The notes under the pieces: generated by a model
Databases searched by the model: none
Told to the model about the DNA's origin: nothing
Seen by the model: only the letters and a program-made list of their open reading frames with translations
In this document: positions 10,201 through 19,372 of the stretch, in pieces
Layout: each line of letters opens with the position of its first letter
Numbering within the stretch: the stretch's first letter is position 1
Assembly: GCA_945870185.1 (NCBI GenBank)
Contig: CAMBRK010000040.1
Span: 1 to 38,729, forward strand
DNA length: 38,729 nucleotides
Source of the DNA: Aureispira sp. CCB-QB1
GTDB taxonomy: Bacteria; Bacteroidota; Bacteroidia; Chitinophagales; Saprospiraceae
Direction of reading: 5' to 3'
Program-made: the position numbers and the translations under genes

Positions 10201-13200
10201 AGTAACTGTTCTTTGTGCTGTATTTATACAACCATTGGCATTTGTAGCTGTGACTGTGTAAGTCGTAGCAACTGCAGGAGAAACTGTAACGGCAGCAGTA
10301 GTTGCTCCAGTACTCCACACGTAAGTACTAGCTCCCGAAGCAGTCAATGTAGTAGAACTACCTGGACAAACTGCTAAGGTTCCTGCAATATTTATGGTAG
10401 GAAGTGGATTTACTGTTACCGTCCTATTAGCAGATGCCGTACATCCGTTGTTGTCAGTAATGGTAACTGTATAAGTGGTATTGACCACAGGGTTTACTAT
10501 GATTGCACTTGTGGTAGCATTGGTATTCCAAAGATATGATATAGGAGTACTTCCTGTCAAGGCTGCCTGTAATGTGGTACTTTGACCTACACAGATTTGA
10601 TTTGTTCCCGTAACTGATGCTGTTATAGATAATCCATTTACAGTTACCGTTACATTGGATGTAGCCGTACAATTATTGCTATTGGTTACGGTTACCGTAT
10701 AAGATGTTGTCACAATAGGATTTACTGAAATGGCCGCTGTAGTAGCACTATTACTCCATACATAAGATGTACCTCCTGATGCTGTTAGTGTGGTATTACT
10801 GCCTATGCAAATAGATGTGTTACCAGTAATTTGAGCATTTGGCAATGGATTGACTACTACTTGTCTGGAAGTAGATGCTACACAACCATTCGCATTGGTT
10901 ACCGTAACTGTGAAAGTCGAAGTTATAGCAGGTGAAACTGTAATAGCTGCAGTAGTTGCTGCGTTACTCCAAACATAGGATGCACCACCTGATGCTGTTA
11001 AAGTTGTTGATTGACCCAAACAAATATTATTGCCTGCTATTGCTGGTGTTGGTAATGGATTTACTGTAACAGCTCTATTAGCCGTAGCTGTACATCCATT
11101 TGTATCAGAAATAGTCACTGTATACGTTGTTGATGTTTGTGGAGTAACAGTAATTGCACTTGTAGTTGCATTGGTATTCCAAATGTAACCCGTAGGTGTA
11201 CTTCCTGTCAAGGCTGCTTGCAAAGTCGTACTTTGTCCTATACAAATTTGGTTTGTACCTGTAACTGATGCTGATATAGATAATCCATTTACAGTAACTG
11301 TTCTATTAGCAGTGGAAGTACATCCAACTGTGCTAGTAACTGTAACGGTGTACGTAGTCGTAGCTATTGGGTTTACTGTAATAGCAGCTGTTGAAGCTCC
11401 ATTACTCCAAGCGTAAGTACCACCACCTGTTGCTGTAAGTGTAGTACTACTTCCTGTACAAATGGAATTATTTCCTGAAATAGATGCCACAGGCAATGGA
11501 TTAACTGTCACCAGCCTAGAAGTGGACGCGGTACAATTATTCGCATTTGTTACAGTGACTGTATACGTTGTGTTTGTGGCAGGAGATACTGTAATGGCAG
11601 CTGTAGTAGCATTATTACTCCATACATATGAAGTACCACCTGATGCTGTCAATGTAGTAGATTGCCCTACACAAATATTGCTACCTGCTATTGCAGGTGT
11701 CGGTAGTGGATTTACGGTGACCGCTCTACTTGATGTAGCTGTACAGCCATTAGTATCAGAAATAGTCACTGTATAAGTGGTAGATACCTGCGGTGAAACT
11801 GTAATGGCACTCGTTGACGCATTATTACTCCATAGATACCTGTTAGCTGTGCTACCTGACAAAGAAGATGTTAAAGTCGTATTTTGACCTAGACAAATTT
11901 GATTTGTTCCTGTCACAGATGCCGCTATAGTTAACCCATTGACGGTAACTGTTCTGTTTGCCGTCGCAGTACATCCAAAGGTGTTTGTAACGGTAACCGT
12001 GTACGTTGTTGTTACTATCGGATTAACAGTAATCGCAGCAGTCGTTACATTATTGTTCCATAGGTAAGTACCGCCTCCTGTAGCAGTCAAAGTGGTACCA
12101 CTACCTATACAAATAGCATTATTTCCGGTGACCGCTGCCGTTGGCAATGGATTTATAGTCACTTGACGTGATGTAGAAGCTGTACATCCGTTGGCATTGG
12201 TAACAGTAACTGTATATGTGGTATTTGTGTTTGGAGACACTGAGATAGCAGCTGTAGTGGCAGCATTACTCCAAACATAAGACGTGCCACCTGATGCCAG
12301 CAAAGTTGCGGTACCACCGACACAAATGTTGTTACCTGCAATTGTAGCTGTTGGAAGTGGACTTACAGTAACGGTTGATGTTGAAGTACCTGTACAATTG
12401 AATCTATTAGTCACGGTGACAGCGTACGTTGTATTAATTGCAGGATTAACAGTTATGGTTGCTGTTGTAGCACCTGTACTCCATCTGAAAGAAGTAGCAC
12501 CAGTCGCACTAGCCACCAAAGTTGTTGTTCTACCAGTACAAATATTAGTGGATCCAGTAATTATTATGTTCAAAGGAGTCCTTATGCATATAGAATCACA
12601 AACATTAGAGTCATTATTATCTTGAACATCTACGTCTATTTCTACAAAATCAGTATTATCATTACAATCATGAACCCAAAGTTCAACCACATTATCTTGA
12701 CCAACATCAGCACAATCAAAACATCTGACTGTATCCAAAGGATTGGAAGAGAAACTAAATCTCAACGGTGTTTTACAACACGTACTCACACTGCTTGTAT
12801 TGAGTGATGATGCAAAAATACATGCTTTCTCTATATCAGGTCTCCCGTCACCTGTCGAATCCCAAGGAACAATAGCCACTGATATGCGTTCCAATCCTAC
12901 AGCCATAGGGTTATCATTATTTCTAACAATAACAATTTGCTCTCTTGAAGTCACGTTTCCACATTGATCTTCAAATGACCATACAATTTTATGTGTACCT
13001 GTAGGGAATATTGAATTTATGGACACCAATGGCCCAAAACCAGTATTGGATATCAAATTTAACTTATCATTATTATAATCTATGGTATATGACCATCTCA
13101 ATCTATTTTCAGGCGTGCACAAGTCTCTACCTCTGTAAGATAGGGTCACTCTTCCTTCATCACAAACACCTTTTGCCGTAAGGAACGTAGTATCTTTAGG

Positions 13201-16200
13201 TAAATTTCCTACAAAGAATGGTGGTACCGTATTATTGACTTTGATAGTTTGTTGGAAGACATATGGAGCATAATCACTTCCAAGTCTATCCATTTCACAC
13301 CAGTCGATAATAGTCCATGTCCTTACAATCTTGTAGCAAGCTCCAGTAACAATGTTGAATACATCATCTTTGTAAGATGCTGCAGCAAGGCCACAAGCTG
13401 ATTGTCTGATGACAGGGTTTCCGTTTATTGTAGGAAGGCTTTCTGGTTTTAATTCATCAACAGAACATCTGTCATTTACGGTATAATCCAAAGGTTTGGT
13501 TACATCAGTTAATGGATCAAAAGTATCCGAATTTCCAACAGTAATCACTTGTGTACAAGTGGCATTACCTTGACTATCAGACGCTCTGAAAGTCCGCTCT
13601 ATAGTACCCACTCTGCAAGAGTTTAATGTAAATTTAGGTGCCAGCTCGGTTACTGTAGCTCCACAAGCATCGATAGCCAATGCATTGCCATATTTGGTTA
13701 AATCCATACCCGTAAACACATCTTTACAGTCTATGGCAACATTTGCAGGACAAGTAATTTTGGGTGCATGCTTATCCTGTACTGTAACATTGACCATACA
13801 AGAATTGCTATTTCCATTGGTGTCCCAAGCTCTTAGTGCTACCATCAATGTTTTGCCAGCATCAGGACATTTGAATACGATATGATCTTCAAACAAACTG
13901 TCAGGTATCAAACCATTTGGTACCATACGAGCTATTTTCATACTATCAATACCACATCCATCAAATGACCCATCATCAATATTTCTTGGGTATATGTAAG
14001 CATCTCCATTGGAGTTAAGACCGACTACTACTTCTCCCTTGCAGATAACAGTAGGAGCCGTTTTGTCTTTAATAACTACTGTAAATGTTCTGAAACTTGA
14101 ATTACCACAAGCATCATAAGCAGTATATCTTATGGTGTGAGTTCCCACAGGTAGCGTGATGGTACCATTATTTTTAAAATCATTGATGAATCCTCCTGGA
14201 TATGTTACATCGACTTCAATAGTAGGGCTACAAGTATCTACAACCATGGCTGCAGGTAATCTGACATCACCCTCACATATATCGTGTCCATTAGTGCTCA
14301 CTTCAAAATTAGAAATTGGAGCTATGAATGGTGGCTTATTATCAGTGATTTCTATCAATTGTTTGAAGATTAATATCTCAGTGGAAGAGCACCAGTTTTC
14401 ATGTACGTGCCAACTTCTCGTTATTTTTCTAGTACAATTGATAAATCCATGATCTACATCCGTATACCAAACAGCCAGATTACAAATCTCATCAAAAACC
14501 GGATATAAAGAAATGCCAGCCAAAGTAGGAACTCCAGTTACTGAAACATTGGGCATTCCATTAGCGTCAGTTCTAAATGTACTACAGAACAATGCGTTTC
14601 CAGCAGCCATAGTAAAATTACCTGGTATGGACAATAAATCCAATTCTGGACGCTCTAATGAAATTCGCATGTTGCAAAGAGCTGATTTATTTCCAAATTT
14701 ATCTGTTGCCTGATACACTCTATCGACATACTTAACAAAATCGTTGTTACAGGTGAGTGTTGTGATGTTTTCACTTACTATTACATTAGATACTGGACCA
14801 CCACAATTATCGGTTTCAAAAGGGCCTGTATATTCTTTTAGTTTATAACACGGTAAAGTGATATTGTTACATATTGATACTGGTGGTGTTTTGTCTTCCA
14901 CTGTGATCGTAGACCAACATGAATTGCCACCACAACCTTCTATCAACTTAGCCATAACATTAGTTCCTGCATGTTCTGCAGTCAACGTGGCATTGGGTAT
15001 AGGGTTACCGTGTTTGTCCATCAGCATCACCACGTATGGAGATAAAGGACTCAATGTGCTCACTGCAAGCATTTGTGGAGTAATCGTCATAGAACAATTA
15101 CCGTCCAAAGAAACATTGAAGTTACCAATACAAGCTATTGCAGCATTATCAGGTTGACCAATTGCAACATTCATCACTACAGGAGCTATACAACCTGGTG
15201 AAGCTGCAACTTTTATTTCATGGTTACCTACCGCATATGCAACCCAATTGATAATATGGGTTGGTGTACTGACTCCTGGTATTAATTCATTGTCTACATA
15301 CCATTGATAGGTAGCTCCAGGAATAGATACCTTAGCAGTATATAAAGCTGACGCTCCTCCACAAAGCGATCTTTGACCATCTAATGTAATCGTTTCAAAA
15401 CTACAAATGCCCGGATTAGCTTCCACTTGCTCCAAATCTCCAAACTCATTTCTAAGTCTTACCGCAAATCCTTTGCCATCTAAATGGACAGCTCTGAGCA
15501 AATATTCGCTATGGCCTGCGTGTCCATGTGGCAGTTCATCTAGTATAAAACCATTTTCTAGTGATGTAGGAGCAACTGGTGGATGTGGGCTTGAAAAATC
15601 ATACAAACCACTGGAAGACTCTACATACCAAGTCTCTCCTGCTTTACTAGCTATTTTAAGGTTTACAACAAATTGGCCATTATTGGGCGTAGTAGCACCT
15701 CTGCATGAAGAACAAGGCTCATATTGTGCCGGAGATATTATGACTACATATGTGGATGCAAAATCGTCATCAAAAGCATTTTTGTTTTCTGGCTCATCTC
15801 CATCTTCTGGCAAGTTGGCTAGCTGATTGTTGAAATCAGGGTTAGAAATATCGATGCCATTTTCATCATAAATTTCCCTAATACCAGCTAAATTTCTGAT
15901 GGTTTCCGGATTTAAAACATTATTATGAATTTTACAAGAAATCGTTGTAGTAAATGATTCTCCTGATTCCAAATTATTATCAAATTCTATGACTTTTTCT
16001 GCAACACCATTACTTAGCTTCCATGTATTGTCCACTAAATCCGTTTGCGCGGGTACAAAATCTACCAACTTTATTTTAGAAACAGGATTACGTCCCTGAT
16101 TAGTAACTTTCAGGTTAAAAACGACTACATCTCCTGCAGCAGCTCTTCGGGAAGGAACAGTTTTTTCGAGTTTGAGATCGATGAGACTAATAGCAATAAA

Positions 16201-19056
16201 TGCCGGATCATGATCATCTTCATCATTATTATTGTCAGTGATCATATTATCGGTGGATGTTTTGGGCTGGCCTCCTTTGTCATTGGTTTTATTGATATCA
16301 GGTGTAGAATCAAAATCATAGGCCACAGTACCACAAGCACTAGTGGATATTTCTGAATAATTTACAATCTGTGATACAAGATCTACATTTTTTAGAGAAA
16401 GATTAAGTTTTATGTCTTTGCAATTTCCTGAACCCAAAACTTCAGCATGAGCATATGTTAATTTGGTAAGATCATCAGAAATCACCCATCCTTTATTTAT
16501 AGCAGGGTCAAAATCAAATTCAGGATTCAAATAATTTACTACATTATATCCTGTGGCAGACATTGTTCCTTGATTGCATACTGTGGTTGTAAATACGACC
16601 TTATTTTGTGGTGCAATGAGTAACTCTTTATCTACTTTATGGATCAATGCCAAATCGCATATTTCAGGAGTAGCTACTGAAAATCTATCTTCTTCACTAT
16701 CAAAACAAGAATTTAAATAGGTCAAATTTTGTCCAAATCCGTTCTGTGCACTAATTACTTTAACCTCGTTGGTATAATTTGGCTGTGCAATCTGATTTTG
16801 GCTAAAATTTAAAACTAGATTAATACTTTTAGATTGATTTGGCAAAATTACACCTGATAAAGTAGCTGTAAGTTTGATGCCATTTGCAGACCAATTTATA
16901 TTTTTTGTACTTGAAAATGTATATGTTGAAGGTAATATATCTTCTATCACTACATTTGATACCCCTTGAGTTCCACTATTTAAGACTGTGATTTGAAACT
17001 GCACTTCATCAGTACTTCGCAATGCGTTAGTACTGATAACACTTTTGGTAATTTTCAAACTGCAATCTCCTGCATTTCTTAAACCAATATCAAAAGTGTG
17101 GTTTGTTGCATTAGTAACTACACCTATCATACCATTAGTACAAGCAGTAGTTGCTGCATCACTGTTTATATTTGTAAAACTATTATTTTTTACTGTAGGT
17201 CTAAACAATTGATTATTTATCGTAACCAAGTCTGTTCCTGTCTGCATTTGAGTGCTTCCTACACCTATATAATATTGTAATCCAGTATAAAGTCCGCCAG
17301 AAACATTACTTCTATTGAACGTGTAGTAACCTCTGGAATCTGTCGTAGATGTAGCTATAACATTACAATCAGTGTCGAGCAATGTGATGGCTAAATTTCC
17401 AACCCCAGACTCATTACTATCCTGAAATCCATTTTCATTGCTATCAAACCAAACATAATTTCCGATCTCTACATCTGGTAAGCCACATACTGCGACGATA
17501 TCACCAAATCCACTCGCTTTGCCAAAATTGATGATAGTTTCTCTGGTGTATAGTTCCTTACCCGCTTCTTTTCTTCCTGTAGTGGTATTGTATCTATGCA
17601 AGCCACCTGAATAAGAGTTGATTTCTGGGTCAAAAACTGAAGAAACTACAGAACCTGTTCCTGGCAATACAAAAATGCTACCGGTAGTGATTTCTTGGTG
17701 ATAGCTTGGATTAGCAATCCAAAAATCGTCTTTGAAGTGTTCTCCACTAACGGTTCTATTTTCTATTGTCCACTCTCCTGCATTATTTTTAAATGCAATC
17801 ATCAGGTCACCTTTTTGCTCATCCAATCTGTTGGTAACTACATTGCAATATCTGTGACCAATTCTGTCTGAAATAGACAACAGCATATGCCCTTCATCTG
17901 TAAAATCAATATCCGTGAGCCAATATGCAGGTAGACTTCCCACAACTGGAGCATCATCCCAATCCGCACCAGCAGGTATATTCAGACCTGAATCCGAAAA
18001 TGTACCTGTTGTAGGATCAAAAATCTGAACTTTCATCTCATCTCCGGGCACCGTGGTACCTACGTAGATTTTACCATTATAATATTTCAATGCAAAAGCA
18101 TGAAAATCTGTACCTGGAATCTGATATGCTAATGTATTCTCAGTTGTAGGACTTACAGTAGGTATTCTGACTAATGTATTATTATATATATTGATAACAT
18201 AAAGATATTTTTCATCTGGAGAAATAACCAAACCTCCTAATCCTATTTTGCCTACTTGAGCTCCATAATTACAATCTTCAACAGTACTTGAAAAGGTACC
18301 TACTGGAAGACCTAAATCACTCAATTTTACAAAAGGAAGAGATTGATACATGCTACCATTAAAGAAGGTGCGGAAAATAGCATCATGCCCATTTTTGAGT
18401 CCTGAGTATTGTTTCACAAAAGCTGATGAAAATATTTCCTGTGTCCTGCTCTTATAAGCAAGTCCCCAAATCGAACCTGTTTCACCATGCATAGCAAACT
18501 TCCTAGCTGGAGTGGCTGTATTGAAACCATATTCAATACCTACTATAGTAGGCTCCGATGTTCTGTTATTGGTTTCACCCTGTACAAAACAAGTGGTGAT
18601 AATCTCAGATTTGCTGTTGCAATATTCAAATGCATTGACCAATCCAAAACCAATATTACAAGCTGGCACTTGTACAAAACTTACAGATGATGCGTTATCA
18701 GCGCCCAATATGGCAGAACTATAAGTACTACTAAAACTGAACTGAAGACGTAAACGCTGTCCATCCGTTAAACCATTAAAGAAGTAAGCTCCATTTTGAT
18801 TTGTTGTAGAAGTACCCATCAATGCACCACTTGCATTGTAAGCTTCTACTAAAATTCCTTGAATCCCCCCTTCTCCTACATTTCTGGCACCATTATTGTT
18901 GTTATCAAGATAGACTATGCCATCTATGGAACCACTTGATGCTACGCATTGAGCGTAATTGTTTTGAGCATACAAAAATATGATTAAGAATGTCATTATT
19001 ATGGAACAATGACGAAAAGCCAATGACTGGCATGGGTGTAAAATACTGTTTTTCAT
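7207..19056 (-). CDS. Giant T9SS surface protein: SdrD-B, DUF11, HYR-like, 13 Ig/PKD-like repeats, dockerin
   Basis: 3949 residues, one uninterrupted frame. In order: signal peptide ending NNYAQC (~1-37); SdrD B-like domain (~43-125); a region resembling a beta-propeller (~150-515, with GLAYKS, ISPDEKYLYV); a second SdrD B-like domain (IGNYVWFDSNENG, ~522-660); three DUF11-type domains (~667, 800, 958); HYR/Ig-like stretches with repeated APxIxCPA motifs (~1390-2150); 13 Ig/PKD-like domains (2162-3096); another HYR-like block (~3180); a type I dockerin-like pair of calcium loops (DNDLEGVSTLDL and DVNRDDKVSASD, ~3600-3660); and a T9SS sorting domain starting near NTPNPWNN. This layout is typical of Saprospiraceae adhesin-like surface proteins. 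It probably acts outside the cell in adhesion, matrix or gliding, which is inference. It is monocistronic with terminators on both sides. Confidence 0.92.
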   Translation of the reverse strand: MKNSILHPCQSLAFRHCSIIMTFLIIFLYAQNNYAQCVASSGSIDGIVYLDNNNNGARNVGEGGIQGILVEAYNASGALMGTSTTNQNGAYFFNGLTDGQRLRLQFSFSSTYSSAILGADNASSVSFVQVPACNIGFGLVNAFEYCNSKSEIITTCFVQGETNNRTSEPTIVGIEYGFNTATPARKFAMHGETGSIWGLAYKSRTQEIFSSAFVKQYSGLKNGHDAIFRTFFNGSMYQSLPFVKLSDLGLPVGTFSSTVEDCNYGAQVGKIGLGGLVISPDEKYLYVINIYNNTLVRIPTVSPTTENTLAYQIPGTDFHAFALKYYNGKIYVGTTVPGDEMKVQIFDPTTGTFSDSGLNIPAGADWDDAPVVGSLPAYWLTDIDFTDEGHMLLSISDRIGHRYCNVVTNRLDEQKGDLMIAFKNNAGEWTIENRTVSGEHFKDDFWIANPSYHQEITTGSIFVLPGTGSVVSSVFDPEINSYSGGLHRYNTTTGRKEAGKELYTRETIINFGKASGFGDIVAVCGLPDVEIGNYVWFDSNENGFQDSNESGVGNLAITLLDTDCNVIATSTTDSRGYYTFNRSNVSGGLYTGLQYYIGVGSTQMQTGTDLVTINNQLFRPTVKNNSFTNINSDAATTACTNGMIGVVTNATNHTFDIGLRNAGDCSLKITKSVISTNALRSTDEVQFQITVLNSGTQGVSNVVIEDILPSTYTFSSTKNINWSANGIKLTATLSGVILPNQSKSINLVLNFSQNQIAQPNYTNEVKVISAQNGFGQNLTYLNSCFDSEEDRFSVATPEICDLALIHKVDKELLIAPQNKVVFTTTVCNQGTMSATGYNVVNYLNPEFDFDPAINKGWVISDDLTKLTYAHAEVLGSGNCKDIKLNLSLKNVDLVSQIVNYSEISTSACGTVAYDFDSTPDINKTNDKGGQPKTSTDNMITDNNNDEDDHDPAFIAISLIDLKLEKTVPSRRAAAGDVVVFNLKVTNQGRNPVSKIKLVDFVPAQTDLVDNTWKLSNGVAEKVIEFDNNLESGESFTTTISCKIHNNVLNPETIRNLAGIREIYDENGIDISNPDFNNQLANLPEDGDEPENKNAFDDDFASTYVVIISPAQYEPCSSCRGATTPNNGQFVVNLKIASKAGETWYVESSSGLYDFSSPHPPVAPTSLENGFILDELPHGHAGHSEYLLRAVHLDGKGFAVRLRNEFGDLEQVEANPGICSFETITLDGQRSLCGGASALYTAKVSIPGATYQWYVDNELIPGVSTPTHIINWVAYAVGNHEIKVAASPGCIAPVVMNVAIGQPDNAAIACIGNFNVSLDGNCSMTITPQMLAVSTLSPLSPYVVMLMDKHGNPIPNATLTAEHAGTNVMAKLIEGCGGNSCWSTITVEDKTPPVSICNNITLPCYKLKEYTGPFETDNCGGPVSNVIVSENITTLTCNNDFVKYVDRVYQATDKFGNKSALCNMRISLERPELDLLSIPGNFTMAAGNALFCSTFRTDANGMPNVSVTGVPTLAGISLYPVFDEICNLAVWYTDVDHGFINCTRKITRSWHVHENWCSSTEILIFKQLIEITDNKPPFIAPISNFEVSTNGHDICEGDVRLPAAMVVDTCSPTIEVDVTYPGGFINDFKNNGTITLPVGTHTIRYTAYDACGNSSFRTFTVVIKDKTAPTVICKGEVVVGLNSNGDAYIYPRNIDDGSFDGCGIDSMKIARMVPNGLIPDSLFEDHIVFKCPDAGKTLMVALRAWDTNGNSNSCMVNVTVQDKHAPKITCPANVAIDCKDVFTGMDLTKYGNALAIDACGATVTELAPKFTLNSCRVGTIERTFRASDSQGNATCTQVITVGNSDTFDPLTDVTKPLDYTVNDRCSVDELKPESLPTINGNPVIRQSACGLAAASYKDDVFNIVTGACYKIVRTWTIIDWCEMDRLGSDYAPYVFQQTIKVNNTVPPFFVGNLPKDTTFLTAKGVCDEGRVTLSYRGRDLCTPENRLRWSYTIDYNNDKLNLISNTGFGPLVSINSIFPTGTHKIVWSFEDQCGNVTSREQIVIVRNNDNPMAVGLERISVAIVPWDSTGDGRPDIEKACIFASSLNTSSVSTCCKTPLRFSFSSNPLDTVRCFDCADVGQDNVVELWVHDCNDNTDFVEIDVDVQDNNDSNVCDSICIRTPLNIIITGSTNICTGRTTTLVASATGATSFRWSTGATTATITVNPAINTTYAVTVTNRFNCTGTSTSTVTVSPLPTATIAGNNICVGGTATLLASGGTSYVWSNAATTAAISVSPNTNTTYTVTVTNANGCTASTSRQVTINPLPTAAVTGNNAICIGSGTTLTATGGGTYLWNNNVTTAAITVNPIVTTTYTVTVTNTFGCTATANRTVTVNGLTIAASVTGTNQICLGQNTTLTSSLSGSTANRYLWSNNASTSAITVSPQVSTTYTVTISDTNGCTATSSRAVTVNPLPTPAIAGSNICVGQSTTLTASGGTSYVWSNNATTAAITVSPATNTTYTVTVTNANNCTASTSRLVTVNPLPVASISGNNSICTGSSTTLTATGGGTYAWSNGASTAAITVNPIATTTYTVTVTSTVGCTSTANRTVTVNGLSISASVTGTNQICIGQSTTLQAALTGSTPTGYIWNTNATTSAITVTPQTSTTYTVTISDTNGCTATANRAVTVNPLPTPAIAGNNICLGQSTTLTASGGASYVWSNAATTAAITVSPAITSTFTVTVTNANGCVASTSRQVVVNPLPNAQITGNTSICIGSNTTLTASGGTSYVWSNSATTAAISVNPIVTTSYTVTVTNSNNCTATSNVTVTVNGLSITASVTGTNQICVGQSTTLQAALTGSTPISYLWNTNATTSAIIVNPVVNTTYTVTITDNNGCTASANRTVTVNPLPTINIAGTLAVCPGSSTTLTASGASTYVWSTGATTAAVTVSPAVATTYTVTATNANGCINTAQRTVTIRPLPTVAISGDNRICVGTSTVLTASGANTYAWSTGATTSAITVSPAITTTYTVTGTDSNGCQNTANVIVTLDPNPVPVITGDMMICVGESTTLTASGGVSYVWNTTATTAAITVSPIVNTTYTVTTTDVNGCVGSNSAPVVVDPGTLTCSTQNITVYLNPLGTVSITPANISTGAVGACANVTATVTPATFNCNDAASNIPIIVTLTVTNTNTNQSLSCTAQVTVLDTLNPILDCPANLNLDCASFDPTAPLSTYGVALASDNCSVGFTLTEVPIIDISDCNVGLITRTFTATDASGNSSQCVQLINVTNFDPIAAPDIDFPDNVTITNCDSPLPASIGSPNLDTDQFTCGDITVTFTDNLPNTLCAGTFQRIWTVTDSCQLVVGTNNGIFTSTQTITVLVPIPNITGPTSFVINRDSMTCEASLSGAALHGVPGCNLSLFVNGVPVTDFNLNGDYEDGDTTFQLVAVSNCDNTKRDTLNFVLMVNGVDESLVCVKTYPELDDQLMAIDNVYDHAVIFAGCDNGATNQNILASFSNTNVNDTTRVYTCVDLIPNMPIGITVYFWYEGASAPHTLCQSLVGLQNQIPPFCITPPTRITGTVQTENAQAVPNVVIALDGSNMPETNTNITGKYEFPEMNGSGTYDVIPVRDDNDLEGVSTLDLIFIQKHILKILELNSPYKIIAADVNRDDKVSASDILQLRKLILGIYDKFPDNTSWRMVDKAYVFHDPKDPFRGFMPESYHIENLNSNMNIDWVGVKIGDVNSSYVTHAKDKNAENRSNNLSFSMNDMQLISGSNIIPVLASKDDQINGFQISIPVKDIENMYISSGTLNFNPDNYIYNSGMLNVSWHSPDSKQVKEGDVLFFIHMDAEKSNSLADVMISGVNKGLKPEYYGADLDANKLTWRIERADAGVFELYGNTPNPWNNETNIQFTLPEDGQVSLKVRDITGRVVYTHQQYGTKGDNTIRVASEQLGTSGIFLYDLMFGNEVKTNKMLNIK
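9769..12573 (-). repeat. Thirteen tandem Ig/PKD-like domain repeats with a three-domain higher-order unit
   Basis: Thirteen units of 70-76 residues run back to back inside the giant protein. Each has a first cysteine in an xICxG motif, a YxWS or YVWS strand, TTAAITVSP, TTYTVTVT and a second cysteine in NGC. Units 2-10 form three copies of an A-B-C triplet. A is 70 residues (starts PLP, NNIC). B is 71 residues (PLP, ATGGGTY or similar). C is 76 residues (starts GLSI, ASVTGTNQIC). One triplet is 217 residues or 651 bp: 11710-12360, 11059-11709 and 10408-11058. Units 1, 11, 12 and 13 stand outside the triplets. The paired cysteines probably form one disulfide per domain. Confidence 0.92.
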
Positions 19057-19233
19057 TTTTTGACCTTAGTTTGAGAAAAAAGTAAATAAAAAGACTACCT
19101 TCTCTCAGTCACCTGAGCAAAGGGCCTTTTAGGGCTGTTTATCAATTTGTTACATAACCGAAATTGCAACAAATGACTGAATAAATATTTACTGTTTAAG
19201 CGGGACACGAATAGTTTACACTGAACGATGGGA

Positions 19234-19241
19234 CAAATATA
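19234..19241 (-). promoter_or_regulatory. -7 promoter element for the giant surface protein gene
   Basis: TATATTTG on the minus strand fits TAnnTTTG exactly. No TTTG -33 box is visible at 17-23 bp. It is the only perfect -7 match found upstream of 19056. Confidence 0.4.
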
Positions 19242-19343
19242 ACATATAATCATAATGTGTAGTATATTTTTTATTAATAAAAAATTATTTTTTTTCGTAA
19301 TATGTTATTATCACATTTAGTATAACATATTAATAATATACAC

Positions 19344-19351
19344 TACTTTTG
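19344..19351 (+). promoter_or_regulatory. -7 promoter element for rlmI
   Basis: TACTTTTG fits TAnnTTTG exactly and lies 21 bp before the ATG at 19373. A TTTAG about 23 bp upstream may be a weak -33 box. Its position rules out the TTG at 19349 as the start codon. Confidence 0.55.
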
Positions 19352-19372
19352 TCACTATATTCAAATTCGTTT

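Larger units (their letters stand above)
19057..19372. other. Divergent intergenic region between the giant protein gene and rlmI
   Basis: About 316 bp, very AT-rich on the rlmI side. It holds one -7 element for each direction (19234-19241 minus, 19344-19351 plus). If the minus element is the real promoter, the giant gene has a leader of about 170 bases. No open reading frame, RNA gene or strong hairpin was recognised in it. Confidence 0.6.

Noticed and set aside
9821-10261. Long plus-strand open frames opposite the giant gene's repeat array (also near 11462 and 12284)
   Set aside because: They are antisense shadows of the Thr/Val-rich repeats, repeat with the same period and have no promoter or family resemblance.
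9769-12573. Possible CRISPR-like periodicity
   Set aside because: The repeats are ~210-228 bp, continuous and coding, with no unique spacers.
19349-19372. TTG start for rlmI
   Set aside because: It lies within the TACTTTTG promoter box, upstream of the expected transcript start.
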